Shown here one piece after another: positions 1-7,649 of a DNA stretch of 64,000 bases. A program made the translations under genes and the position numbers. The stretch covers positions 1,922,001-1,986,000 of the forward strand of contig NC_017098.1 of assembly GCF_000242595.2 (NCBI RefSeq), read 5' to 3'. Within the stretch, counting starts at the first letter, position 1. The number at the start of each line of letters is the position of its first letter. Below the pieces are notes generated by a model, which saw only the letters and a list, made by a program, of their open reading frames with translations, was not told the origin of the DNA and made no database searches. Source of the stretch: Spirochaeta africana DSM 8902. GTDB taxonomy: Bacteria > Spirochaetota > Spirochaetia > DSM-27196 > DSM-8902.

Positions 1-210
1 GTAGAGATGTACGATCAGCGGGTTGTCGGCGGGACGCCCCTTGGCAGCATACACCGCCTGACAGGCTGCGTGGTTCCCGGCATCGGCGCCAAGGCCGTAC
101 ACGGTCTCGGTGGGAAACACCACCAGCCCGCCATCGAGCAGGATACGGGCGGCGTTGGCCACCGAGTCGGGGGTAAAATATCTTGTCTCTCGTTGTTGTA
201 GTTCTTGCAC
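1..210 (-). CDS. L-threonylcarbamoyladenylate synthase (YrdC/Sua5/TsaC family), N-terminal part
   Basis: Makes threonylcarbamoyl-AMP, the precursor of the t6A base next to the anticodon of ANN-decoding tRNAs. Only the first 70 codons are inside the window; the gene runs off the left edge. The family motifs FPTETVYGLGADA and AKGRPADNPLIVH are clear and correctly placed. No in-frame ATG exists: an in-frame TAG lies three codons upstream of the GTG, so GTG at 208-210 is the likely start. It has no Shine-Dalgarno, but an extended -10 (TGA-TAGAAT) ends 6 bases upstream, suggesting a leaderless mRNA. It follows the suf operon on the same strand, separated by a terminator. Whether it is the short TsaC or the longer Sua5 form cannot be seen here. 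Confidence 0.88.
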   Translation of the reverse strand, partial: MQELQQRETRYFTPDSVANAARILLDGGLVVFPTETVYGLGADAGNHAACQAVYAAKGRPADNPLIVHLY

Positions 211-216
211 GCCGCC

Positions 217-225
217 ATTCTATCA
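217..225 (-). promoter_or_regulatory. Extended -10 promoter of the t6A synthase gene
   Basis: On the minus strand this reads TGA-TAGAAT, an extended -10 with 5 of 6 matches in the hexamer. It ends 6 bases before the GTG start at 210. No convincing -35 box is visible at 16-18 bp. The spacing predicts transcription starting on or next to the start codon. Confidence 0.5.
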
Positions 226-256
226 AAAAAGAACGATTGGCGAAAGGGGGCAATCG
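225..256 (-). terminator. Rho-independent terminator of the suf operon
   Basis: On the minus strand CGATTG (251-256) pairs with CAATCG (234-239) across an 11-base loop, followed at once by TTCTTTTTT. It sits between the Rieske gene and the t6A synthase gene. The 6-bp stem is short, so it may be leaky. Confidence 0.6.
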
Positions 257-279
257 ATCAGCAGCCGGATATCTGCTGT

Positions 280-582
280 TTATACCTGAACAAAGATTTC
301 CCCGTCCTCAATCCGGACCGGATAGCTTTTTACATTGCTGGTTGCCGGCAGATCCAGCACCTTGCCGGTACGCACCTCGAACCGCGATCCATGCTTGGGG
401 CAGTACACCGAACCATCCAGGACCATGCCCTCGGACAGCTCGGAATACTCATGGGAACATACATTATCCAGGGCGTACACACCATCCTCAAGCTTGAACA
501 GGGCAATATACTTGCGCTTGTGTCGGAATGCATGACTGCGCTGAAAATCATCGATATGTGCCGCACGAACCCATTTAGCCAT
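280..582 (-). CDS. Rieske [2Fe-2S] ferredoxin-like protein of the suf operon
   Basis: Small soluble Rieske-type iron-sulfur protein of 100 residues. The two cluster-binding boxes are intact: C42-S-H44 and C61-P-K-H64, 16 residues apart. The length and lack of membrane segment match the non-haem-oxygenase ferredoxin type rather than the bc1-complex subunit. It is the last gene of the suf operon, three bases after sufD, with an AGTAGG/GGAG ribosome site in front. In other bacteria Rieske genes at this position often accompany sufBCD; an electron-supply role for cluster assembly is an inference from this placement. No partner oxygenase gene is near. Confidence 0.85.
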   Translation of the reverse strand: MAKWVRAAHIDDFQRSHAFRHKRKYIALFKLEDGVYALDNVCSHEYSELSEGMVLDGSVYCPKHGSRFEVRTGKVLDLPATSNVKSYPVRIEDGEIFVQV

Positions 583-585
583 TAC

Positions 586-1962
586 CTACTCCATCTGCAG
601 TCGGTCCATGACCAGCGCACGCAGCTGTTCCTGCACAAACTCCGGTGCCTGACTGGCCACCTCGTCAAAGAACCCCTCTACCAGCAGTGCCTTGGCCTCT
701 ACCGGATCAAATCCGCGTGATTCAAGGTAAAACAGGTAGCTTGGTTCGATCTTGCCGGTAGTCGAGCCGTGCGAGCACTTGACGTCGTTGTTCTTGATCT
801 CCAGGGTCGGGATTGACTCGGCTCGCGCCCCGTCATTCAGCACCAGATTGTTATTGGTAAGATAGGCATCCGTCAGTGCAGCACCCGGCTTTACCTCGAT
901 CAGCCCCTGATATATCGAGTGCGCCTCGTCCCGGGCCGCCCCCTTGTAGAAGGTCTGACTGTTGGCGTTGCGACCGATATGGCGCTGTACGGTTCGCAGA
1001 TCAAAATGCTGCTCATCCGAAGCAAAATACACCCCGTTCAGTACTACATCGGTACCAGCTGCGTGCATGTCCGCCTCGATCCGTCCCTTGACAAAATCAC
1101 CGCCAAAATGGGCCTCGAAATGATGCATGCGGGCTTCCTGGTGGACATCCATTCGGCCGAAGCGCAGCATTACTGTTTCGCGATTCAGATCCTGTACCAT
1201 TGCATAATCAATCGCGGCAGTTTGCGCCGAGAATCCATCGATACCGTGGCTGACCACCGTCGCGTCCTCTGCGTCCGCCGAGCGAAACCGCTCTACCACT
1301 GTTGCGCGTGCACCATCTTCTGTTACGACCACGACATGCGGTGCTCTGATAACATCCTCTCCGGAAAGCAGATGATCAATCAGAAACGGTGCCTGCACCT
1401 CGGCGAATCGCGGCAGCACCACCACCGTCATGGCATCCAGCAGGGCATAATGCCAGAACTGCGGACGCGCATCGGCGGCTGCCAGCGACTCCCGCATCGA
1501 TGCGGCCACCGCACCGGCCTGCGCATCAGTCAGACAACCGCGACGAATGTCTTCGAGGGTGTACAGACAGACCCCGCGCTCGGCGAGCTCAGGATCCAGC
1601 GAGACCGTAACCGGATCGCCGTTCAGGTAGGCCACATAGCCAGACAGATCCTGCAGCGGCACGGCCGGCCCCGACATCTCGGCCAGGGCTGCTGCCGGCG
1701 CAGCTGCACCAGCCTCGGTTACCTCCGGAGGCTGCGGTGGGACCGGCGGCAGCTGATACTGCAGTCCATCCCAGTCGATAAAGCCTATATCACTGCGGCG
1801 CCACTCCTCATCTGCCGAACTGTCGGGCCACTCGGTCTTCTCGAACCCCTCCACCGCCTGCAATCGCAGCTCACTGAGCCAGACTGGCTCGTTCCGTATA
1901 GCCTGAACAAACTCACGCAGCTGCTGCGTCCCGGTATATCGTGTAACATCGGTTGTACTCAT
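586..1962 (-). CDS. sufD: Fe-S cluster assembly scaffold component SufD
   Basis: SufD pairs with SufB on the SufBC2D scaffold that builds Fe-S clusters in the cytoplasm. The 458-residue protein has a variable N-terminal half and the conserved C-terminal beta-helix core, with EIKNNDVKCSHGSTTGKI and the following YLESRGFDPVEAKALLVEGF typical of the SufB/SufD family. The histidine of KCSHGST matches the conserved residue at the SufB-SufD interface. ATG at 1960-1962 is preferred over a TTG one codon earlier; AAGGAG lies 9 bases upstream. It lies 31 bases after sufB and three bases before the Rieske gene, in one operon. Confidence 0.93.
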   Translation of the reverse strand: MSTTDVTRYTGTQQLREFVQAIRNEPVWLSELRLQAVEGFEKTEWPDSSADEEWRRSDIGFIDWDGLQYQLPPVPPQPPEVTEAGAAAPAAALAEMSGPAVPLQDLSGYVAYLNGDPVTVSLDPELAERGVCLYTLEDIRRGCLTDAQAGAVAASMRESLAAADARPQFWHYALLDAMTVVVLPRFAEVQAPFLIDHLLSGEDVIRAPHVVVVTEDGARATVVERFRSADAEDATVVSHGIDGFSAQTAAIDYAMVQDLNRETVMLRFGRMDVHQEARMHHFEAHFGGDFVKGRIEADMHAAGTDVVLNGVYFASDEQHFDLRTVQRHIGRNANSQTFYKGAARDEAHSIYQGLIEVKPGAALTDAYLTNNNLVLNDGARAESIPTLEIKNNDVKCSHGSTTGKIEPSYLFYLESRGFDPVEAKALLVEGFFDEVASQAPEFVQEQLRALVMDRLQME

Positions 1963-1993
1963 CAAAAGAAACTCCTTGCCTGGGGCGCGGTCG

Positions 1994-3397
1994 TCAGCCG
2001 ACCGACCCCTCCATCTCCAGCTCGATCAGGCGGTTCAGTTCAACCGCATACTCCATCGGCAGCTGCTTGATCAGAGGATCAAGAAAGCCGTTCACAATCA
2101 TGGTGGAGGCTTCCTCCTCGTCGAGGCCGCGACTCATGAGGTAAAACAGCTGTTCTTCGCTGATCTTGCTGACCTTGGCCTCGTGTTCAATGGAAACATC
2201 ATCTGATTTGATTTCCATGTAGGGATAGGTATTACTGATCGAGTAGTCGTCAAGAATCAGTGCATCGCACTCGACATGCGAGCGGACATTCTGGAGTCCA
2301 TCGTTCACCTTGAGCAGTCCGCGATAGCTGGCCGTTCCCCCATCCTTGCTGATGGATTTACTGGTTACCACCGAACTGGTGTTGTCGGCCGCATGCACCA
2401 TCTTGGCACCGGTATCCTGCTCCTGATGCTTGCCGGCAAAGGCAATCGACAACACCTCGCCGTGAGCTCCCTCGCCCATCAGGTATACCGCCGGGTATTT
2501 CATCGTCCGCTTGGAACCGAGGTTCCCGTCCACCCATTCCACGGTAGCATTCTTGTGAGCCACCGCGCGCTTGGTGACCAGGTTGTATACATCGGTGGAC
2601 CAGTTCTGGATGGTACTGTAGCGTACCCGGGCACCCTCCAGGGCAACAATCTCGACAACGGCGCTGTGCAGACTGTCGGTGGTGTAGATCGGGGCGGTAC
2701 ACCCCTCAATGTAATGAACGAAACTGTCCTTGTCGGCGATGATCAGAGTCCGTTCGAACTGACCGAAGCTCTCGGAATTAATACGGAAGTAGGCCTGCAG
2801 CGGAACATCAACCTTGACCCCCGGCGGGATGTAGACAAAGGATCCCCCGGACCATACCGCGCTGTTCAGGGCCGCAAACTTGTTGTCGTTGTAGGGAATA
2901 ATGGTACCAAAGTATTTCTGCACCAGCTCGGGATACTTCAGAACCGCTTCCTCCGGGGCACAAAAGATTACCCCCTTGTCCTCCAGCTCTTTCTTGATGC
3001 TGTGGTACACGATCTCGGAGTCATACTGCGCGCCGACACCGGCAAGAAACTTCTGCTCGGCCTCGGGGATACCGATCCGGTCGTAGGTCTTTTTTATGTC
3101 CTCGGGAAGATCTTCCCAGCTGCGCTTTGATTCTTCGGTGGGTTTTGCGTAGTAATAGATCTCATCGAAATCGATATCCGACAGATCCCCGCCCCAGTTC
3201 GGCATGGGCTTGTTGTTGAAGGCCTGCAGCGACTGCAGCCGAAACTGGAGCATCCAGTCCGGCTCGTTCTTGTGCTGCGAGATTGCACGCACAACCGCTT
3301 CGTTCAAGCCCTTGGCTGGCTTGAAGACCGACTGGTCGGGATACGAAAAGCCGTGCTTGTACTCGCCCAAATCTATATTCTGCGGTGCGTCGCTCAT
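1994..3397 (-). CDS. sufB: Fe-S cluster assembly scaffold SufB
   Basis: Main scaffold subunit for nascent Fe-S clusters, acting with SufC and SufD. The 467-residue length is normal. Family-typical stretches include [40 protein letters not shown] and the C-terminal [20 protein letters not shown], which carries the conserved cysteine region. The ATG overlaps the sufC stop by four bases (ATGA), giving translational coupling, and AAGGAGG stands just upstream. This is one of the surest calls in the window. Confidence 0.97.
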   Translation of the reverse strand: MSDAPQNIDLGEYKHGFSYPDQSVFKPAKGLNEAVVRAISQHKNEPDWMLQFRLQSLQAFNNKPMPNWGGDLSDIDFDEIYYYAKPTEESKRSWEDLPEDIKKTYDRIGIPEAEQKFLAGVGAQYDSEIVYHSIKKELEDKGVIFCAPEEAVLKYPELVQKYFGTIIPYNDNKFAALNSAVWSGGSFVYIPPGVKVDVPLQAYFRINSESFGQFERTLIIADKDSFVHYIEGCTAPIYTTDSLHSAVVEIVALEGARVRYSTIQNWSTDVYNLVTKRAVAHKNATVEWVDGNLGSKRTMKYPAVYLMGEGAHGEVLSIAFAGKHQEQDTGAKMVHAADNTSSVVTSKSISKDGGTASYRGLLKVNDGLQNVRSHVECDALILDDYSISNTYPYMEIKSDDVSIEHEAKVSKISEEQLFYLMSRGLDEEEASTMIVNGFLDPLIKQLPMEYAVELNRLIELEMEGSVG

Positions 3398-4158
3398 ACT
3401 TCCTCCTTGATCCCGTACTGCTGCTTGACCCAGTCATAGCCCTTTTCTTCCAGGGTAGTAACCAGATCCTCGCCGCCCGAGGTCACAATCCGGCCCTGGT
3501 ACATGATATGCACATAATCCGGACGGATGTAGTTCAGAATTCGCTGGTAATGGGTAATGATCAGGGCGCCGAAGTTGCCGTCGCGCAATTTGTTGACACC
3601 CTTGGAGACAATCTGCAGGGCGTCAATATCCAGCCCCGAGTCGGTTTCATCCAGCACCGCAAAATCCGGCTGCATCAGCATCATCTGCATGATCTCCATG
3701 CGCTTCTTCTCACCGCCGGAGAATCCCTGATTCAGATAGCGGTTGATAAACTGCTGATCGATATCCAGGAACTCCATGGCTGCCCGCAGCTCCTTGATGT
3801 ACTCCTTGGCAGTAATCTCCTGACCGATCGCTTCGCGGCGGATTTCGACCGCCCGTTTGAGAAACCGCCCGACGGTAACCCCCGGAATCTCGACCGGATA
3901 CTGGAATGCCAGAAACAGACCCAGGCGGGCACGCTCGTGCGGTTCCATATCGAGAATGTTCTGACCATCTACCAGGACTTCACCACCAGTCACTTCATAA
4001 CTGGGATTCCCGAATATGATATTGGACAGGGTGCTCTTGCCCGAACCGTTCGGCCCCATCAGGGCGTGTATCTTGCCGCTTTCCAGCTCCAGGTTAATCC
4101 CGTTCAGAATCGGGGTATCTTCAATACGTGCGGTTAAATCTCGAATTTCAATCTTCAT
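3394..4158 (-). CDS. sufC: Fe-S cluster assembly ATPase SufC
   Basis: ABC-type ATPase that drives rearrangement of the SufBC2D scaffold; cytoplasmic with no membrane segment. The 254-residue protein has Walker [10 protein letters not shown] near residue 35, the signature [12 protein letters not shown], Walker [13 protein letters not shown] and the H-loop ITHYQR. All are as expected for SufC. An AGGAG site precedes the ATG. It is the second gene of the operon, 21 bases after the MIP18 gene, and it overlaps sufB by four bases. Confidence 0.97.
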   Translation of the reverse strand: MKIEIRDLTARIEDTPILNGINLELESGKIHALMGPNGSGKSTLSNIIFGNPSYEVTGGEVLVDGQNILDMEPHERARLGLFLAFQYPVEIPGVTVGRFLKRAVEIRREAIGQEITAKEYIKELRAAMEFLDIDQQFINRYLNQGFSGGEKKRMEIMQMMLMQPDFAVLDETDSGLDIDALQIVSKGVNKLRDGNFGALIITHYQRILNYIRPDYVHIMYQGRIVTSGGEDLVTTLEEKGYDWVKQQYGIKEEV

Positions 4159-4179
4159 GTTTTTCTCCTGTGTCGTTAG

Positions 4180-4485
4180 TTAAATCGGGTATCCCAGCTC
4201 CAGGCGAGCTTCCTCGCTCAGAAACTCGATGCTCCAGGGCGGATTCCAGACCAGCTCGGCCACAATCTCTACCCCCTCGCCGGCAGCCTGCTGCAGGCTG
4301 TTGGTAATATCTGCCATGATGGTGTCGGCCAGCGGGCATCCCGGAGATGTCAAGGTAAAATCAACCTCGATACTGTTCTCCTTGGGCTCTACCCGATATA
4401 CCAGACCAACATCCACAATATTTATACCTATTTCCGGATCCACCACCTCTCGCAGTGCATCCAGACATTCCGCCTTGGAAATCAT
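4180..4485 (-). CDS. MIP18-family (DUF59, SufT-like) Fe-S assembly factor
   Basis: Small 101-residue MIP18-family protein and first gene of the suf operon. Conserved features are VVDPEIGINIVDVGLVY near the N-terminus and TLTSPGCPLADTI, whose cysteine is the key residue in SufT and PaaD-like proteins. Relatives help mature Fe-S proteins rather than build clusters de novo. A GGGAGG site precedes the ATG, and a sigma70-type promoter lies about 30 bases upstream. It could be called SufT from its operon position; its exact target is not readable from sequence. Confidence 0.88.
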   Translation of the reverse strand: MISKAECLDALREVVDPEIGINIVDVGLVYRVEPKENSIEVDFTLTSPGCPLADTIMADITNSLQQAAGEGVEIVAELVWNPPWSIEFLSEEARLELGYPI

Positions 4486-4515
4486 GCCGCCTCCCTCGCA
4501 TATGGCTTGCGCTAT

Positions 4516-4544
4516 ATATTACTAAAATGCTGTTCTTATGAAAA
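4516..4544 (-). promoter_or_regulatory. suf operon promoter
   Basis: Read on the minus strand: TTTTCA (4539-4544), 17-base spacer, TAATAT (4516-4521). It gives a leader of about 25 bases containing the GGGAGG ribosome site. It lies back to back with the promoter of the flavodoxin-fold gene. No IscR- or Fur-type box could be recognised with confidence. Confidence 0.6.
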
Positions 4545-4608
4545 GGCTCCCGCGAAAAAAACTCTCGCGGCACCGTCTTGCAGGCTGTCGCGCCGTAATC
4601 CTGAACTG

Positions 4609-4617
4609 TGCTACAAT
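4609..4617 (+). promoter_or_regulatory. Extended -10 promoter of the flavodoxin-fold gene
   Basis: TGC-TACAAT, an extended -10 ending 6 bases before the ATG at 4624. No good -35 at 17 bp (CGCGCC) and no Shine-Dalgarno, as expected of a leaderless transcript driven by an extended -10 promoter. Confidence 0.5.
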
Positions 4618-4623
4618 ATACGG

Positions 4624-5220
4624 ATGGAGTCAGTTATTGTCCAGGCACATCCGGATCCCGACAGCTTTTGTGCGGCTTGCGCTACCGCAGTTGCCCGCAG
4701 CCCCGGGCTGGGACCGACAATCAGTACCATCGATCTGTACGCCGACGATTTCTGCCCGGTATTACTGCTGGACGAACTGCGACGTCGCTATCCATGGGAA
4801 CCCCTCACCCAGGGATATATCAGGCAGCTCACATCGGCTGGTCTGATAGTTTTCGTATACCCGGAATGGTGGGGCAGTCCACCAGCCATACTCAAGGGAA
4901 TGCTGGACCGGGTACTGCGCCCGGAGATTGCCTATCGCTTCGAGGAAGGACGGAACGGTAAAACTCACCCCGTCGGGTTGTGGCAAGACAAGATACTGCT
5001 GCCGGTTATCACCACCGACAGCGAGGCCGATCAGGCGCAAATCCGGGCCGGTCTGCTCTGGCGTTCCGCAGCTGACTTCTGCGGTGCCCGTCTGGCAGAT
5101 GTAATCGTGTTTGGACCGGTATACAGCTCCAGCAACCGGCAGCGTCGTCAGTTTCTGGACAGGCTCCCGCAGCTGGTATCAGGATACTGCCAACCTCCGA
5201 AAACTAACGCTACTGAGTGA
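4624..5220 (+). CDS. NAD(P)H dehydrogenase (quinone)-like flavodoxin-fold protein
   Basis: Probably a soluble FMN/FAD quinone reductase of the KefF/MdaB/NQO1 group, 198 residues. The N-terminus VIVQAHPDPDSFCAA is the flavin-phosphate loop of this family; FVYPEWWGSPPAILKGMLDR is the classic central segment stacking on the flavin. The longer in-frame start at 4507 would add residues unlike the family, so ATG at 4624, directly followed by the first beta strand, is chosen. It is divergent from the suf operon and is followed after 18 bases by a YdcF-type gene. No KefB/KefC channel is nearby, so a KefF role has no support. Confidence 0.85.
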   Translation: MESVIVQAHPDPDSFCAACATAVARSPGLGPTISTIDLYADDFCPVLLLDELRRRYPWEPLTQGYIRQLTSAGLIVFVYPEWWGSPPAILKGMLDRVLRPEIAYRFEEGRNGKTHPVGLWQDKILLPVITTDSEADQAQIRAGLLWRSAADFCGARLADVIVFGPVYSSSNRQRRQFLDRLPQLVSGYCQPPKTNATE

Positions 5221-5238
5221 ACCGGCCGATACAATATC

Positions 5239-6099
5239 ATGCGCATCCTCCTGCAATTCGCAGCGTCATTGCTCTGGCCACCGGGCAGCCTGATTATCCT
5301 GTTAATTCTCTGCAGCCTGCTGGCATTGCGGCTGCGCAGACGATCTGTACCGGCAGTATTGCTGGGAATAGCTGCCCTGCTGATCTATCTGTTGTCGATA
5401 GAACCGACAGCCCATGGCATGCTGCGCAATCTGGAGTCCCGCTCCCCGGGGATTGATCTGACCACCAGTGAAACCGCATCTGCCATCAGCATGCGTGAAC
5501 CCGGCACCGGGGGAGCCCCGGCACCAGTTATCGTGGTTCTGGGTGCCGACATGCAGCCCGGCAGTCCGGACGGAGTGGCACTGGGGTCAACCTCACTGAC
5601 CAGATCAGCCGGGGGGCTGCTCCTGCACCGACAGACAGGAGCGCGTATCATTGCCGCCGGCGGTCCTGCCGGCATTCCATGGGGCTCCGGCAGCACTGCC
5701 ATCGGCACCAACAGCCAGAACAGGGAAAATCACTCTACCGACACACCGGCCGAGGCAATTGCCGCCTGGCTTGCTGCCGCCGGCATAGCCAGAGACAGGA
5801 TAACAACCGAGGGCAGCAGCCGGACCACTGCCGAGGCAGCCCGGAATATCATGCAGCTGCTGGCCGCGGATTCCCCGCCAGTTATGCTGGTTACCAGTGC
5901 CTACCACATGCCGCGTGCACTGTACAGCTTTCGTGAATATCAGGCCCCGATAGTGCCGGTACCGGTAGACTACCGTGCCAACCGGACACCGATCGGCCTC
6001 CAGTCATTCCTTCCTGATCTGGCGCATCTGCATAACAGCACAACGGCGCTGCGTGAGTTCGCAATTCTGGCGGCCTATGCCGTCGGGTTCTGGCTGTAG
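5239..6099 (+). CDS. YdcF/SanA/ElyC-family (DUF218) membrane protein
   Basis: Inner-membrane protein of 286 residues. Two hydrophobic segments lie at about residues 10-30 and 35-55, followed by the DUF218 domain: VIVVLGADMQPGSPDGVALG, ARIIAAGG, the EGSSRTTAEAARN segment and LVTSAYHMPRALYSF. Relatives ElyC and SanA affect envelope integrity and lipid carrier metabolism; the reaction is not established. It probably forms a transcription unit with the upstream flavodoxin-fold gene. No Shine-Dalgarno is visible before the ATG, an oddity for an internal operon gene. Its stop codon lies inside a 22-bp tandem duplication. Confidence 0.83.
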   Translation: MRILLQFAASLLWPPGSLIILLILCSLLALRLRRRSVPAVLLGIAALLIYLLSIEPTAHGMLRNLESRSPGIDLTTSETASAISMREPGTGGAPAPVIVVLGADMQPGSPDGVALGSTSLTRSAGGLLLHRQTGARIIAAGGPAGIPWGSGSTAIGTNSQNRENHSTDTPAEAIAAWLAAAGIARDRITTEGSSRTTAEAARNIMQLLAADSPPVMLVTSAYHMPRALYSFREYQAPIVPVPVDYRANRTPIGLQSFLPDLAHLHNSTTALREFAILAAYAVGFWL

Positions 6100-6138
6100 C
6101 GCAACGAGGCGCCGGTTGTAGCACAACGAGGCGCCGGC
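6095..6138. repeat. 22-bp tandem duplication at the end of the YdcF-type gene
   Basis: Two adjacent 22-base units, 6095-6116 and 6117-6138, agree at 20 of 22 positions (core CAACGAGGCGCCGG). The stop codon TAG of the upstream gene is inside the first unit. It looks like a recent local slippage duplication in the convergent intergenic gap. Confidence 0.85.
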
Positions 6139-6152
6139 CAACAGCCCGCGCA

Positions 6153-7649
6153 TCAGCTCATCTCCAGCCTCCTGAGCCTTCTGCCAAGGGCATGAATCGA
6201 GATATCCAGCATCTGCGCGGTGCGCGACTTGTTATGCTGGCAGCGTTTCAGGGCTTCTGCCAGCAGTGAACGCTCGAATTCCTCAACCATCCCGATCTCA
6301 AGCTGATCAACCTCAGCCAGCTGCCGGGGCAGTATCTCGGTCTGGAACCGCTGGGCAGACAGCCCCTCTGCCGAATTGGGTTGCACTGTCGGGTCGGTTT
6401 CCTGGCTGTCGGGTGATCGATCCAGGGGTGCCAGCGCTGAACGGAAACCCGGCCCGGAAGAACGCGCCTCGGACGGCAGCGAAAGGACATCTGCCTCCAG
6501 CAGCGGCCCATCACTGAGGATCATGGCCCGTTCGACCATGCCGCGCAGCTCGCGCACGTTACCGGGAAAGTCATAACGGCTCAGCTTCTGGAGCGCATCG
6601 GCGCTGATACCACGTATCTGCTTGCGGAAACGGGGGTTGAAATCGCTGATAAAATGGCTGATCAACTCCTGCAGATCCGCCAGGCGTTCCCTGAGCGGAG
6701 GAATGCGGATTTCCAGGGTGTTAATCCGGTAATACAGATCCCCACGGAATGCCTTGTCGCTGATCATGCGAGGCAGATCCTGATTGGTGGCAGCTATAAC
6801 CCGCAGATTCACCGGCACCTCCCGGGTGCCGCCGACACGCTTTACCCGCCGATCCTCCAGTACCCGCAGCAGTTTGGTCTGCGCAGCAAGCGGCATGTCT
6901 CCTATCTCATCCAGAAACAGGGTCCCTCCCTCAGCTGCCTCGAAATACCCTGCCCTGTCCTCGATGGCACCGGTAAAAGCCCCCTTGCGATGGCCAAAAA
7001 ATTCGCTCTCGATCAAGGTATCCGGAATGGCCGAGCAGTTTACCGGAACATAGGGGCGAGAAGCCCGCGGACTGGCATGATGCAGCACCCGTGCAACCAG
7101 TTCCTTGCCACTGCCGCTTTCGCCGGTTATCAGTACCGATGTATCAGCCGAGGCTGCAGCCTTCAGGGTAGTATCGATCACCCCCTGAATTGCCTCGCTG
7201 CTGCCAACGATATCGGCAATACTCCGCTGCAGGTCGGTACTGACCGCATCAAAACGCCGCTCCAGATGGCGCAGCTTGGTCTGCAGCGACAGAAAACGCT
7301 CGGTACGCTCAATAGCCGTCCTGATCTCAAGCAAACGGATCGGCTTGTGGAAAAAATCGAATGCGCCACGCTTCATGCACTGCAGCACGGTGTCACTGTC
7401 ACCATGACCGGTAATCATGATGACCTCGGTAGCCGGGTGCAGCTGCTTGACATCCTGCAGCACCTCGACGCCATCCTTCTCCGGGAGTTTGATATCCAGA
7501 ATCATGATATCAATCTCGTGCTGCTGTAAAAGCTCCATGGCACGCGACGGGCGATCGGCCTCGTACACGGAATAGCCCACATTCGTCAGAAATTCGTTTA
7601 CCTCGGTACGGATGATATCCTCATCGTCAAGAATAAGTACATTTAACAT
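6153..7649 (-). CDS. NtrC-family sigma54-dependent response regulator
   Basis: Transcription activator for sigma54 promoters, 498 residues. Receiver domain at 1-120 with acidic pocket D8/D9, phospho-acceptor D52 and HKP near 103. The AAA+ domain follows, with Walker A GESGSGKE, an exact GAFTGA sigma54-contact loop, Walker B GTLFLDEIGD and the arginine-finger region FRGDLYYRIN. A Fis-type helix-turn-helix ends the protein (HNKSRTAQMLDISIHALGRR). The ATG overlaps the stop of the sensor kinase gene by one base (TAATG) with GGAGG upstream, so the two are co-translated partners. Target promoters are not evident in the window. Confidence 0.96.
   Translation of the reverse strand: MLNVLILDDEDIIRTEVNEFLTNVGYSVYEADRPSRAMELLQQHEIDIMILDIKLPEKDGVEVLQDVKQLHPATEVIMITGHGDSDTVLQCMKRGAFDFFHKPIRLLEIRTAIERTERFLSLQTKLRHLERRFDAVSTDLQRSIADIVGSSEAIQGVIDTTLKAAASADTSVLITGESGSGKELVARVLHHASPRASRPYVPVNCSAIPDTLIESEFFGHRKGAFTGAIEDRAGYFEAAEGGTLFLDEIGDMPLAAQTKLLRVLEDRRVKRVGGTREVPVNLRVIAATNQDLPRMISDKAFRGDLYYRINTLEIRIPPLRERLADLQELISHFISDFNPRFRKQIRGISADALQKLSRYDFPGNVRELRGMVERAMILSDGPLLEADVLSLPSEARSSGPGFRSALAPLDRSPDSQETDPTVQPNSAEGLSAQRFQTEILPRQLAEVDQLEIGMVEEFERSLLAEALKRCQHNKSRTAQMLDISIHALGRRLRRLEMS

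Noticed and set aside
919-2070. 383-codon plus-strand frame opposite sufD
   Set aside because: Antisense shadow of sufD that also runs into the sufD-sufB gap and sufB end; no protein-like motifs.
4550-4570. Inverted repeat CCGCGA / TCGCGG between the suf operon and the flavodoxin-fold gene, as an operator
   Set aside because: Arms are only 6 bp with a 9-base A-rich spacer, lie outside both promoters and match no regulator box I know.
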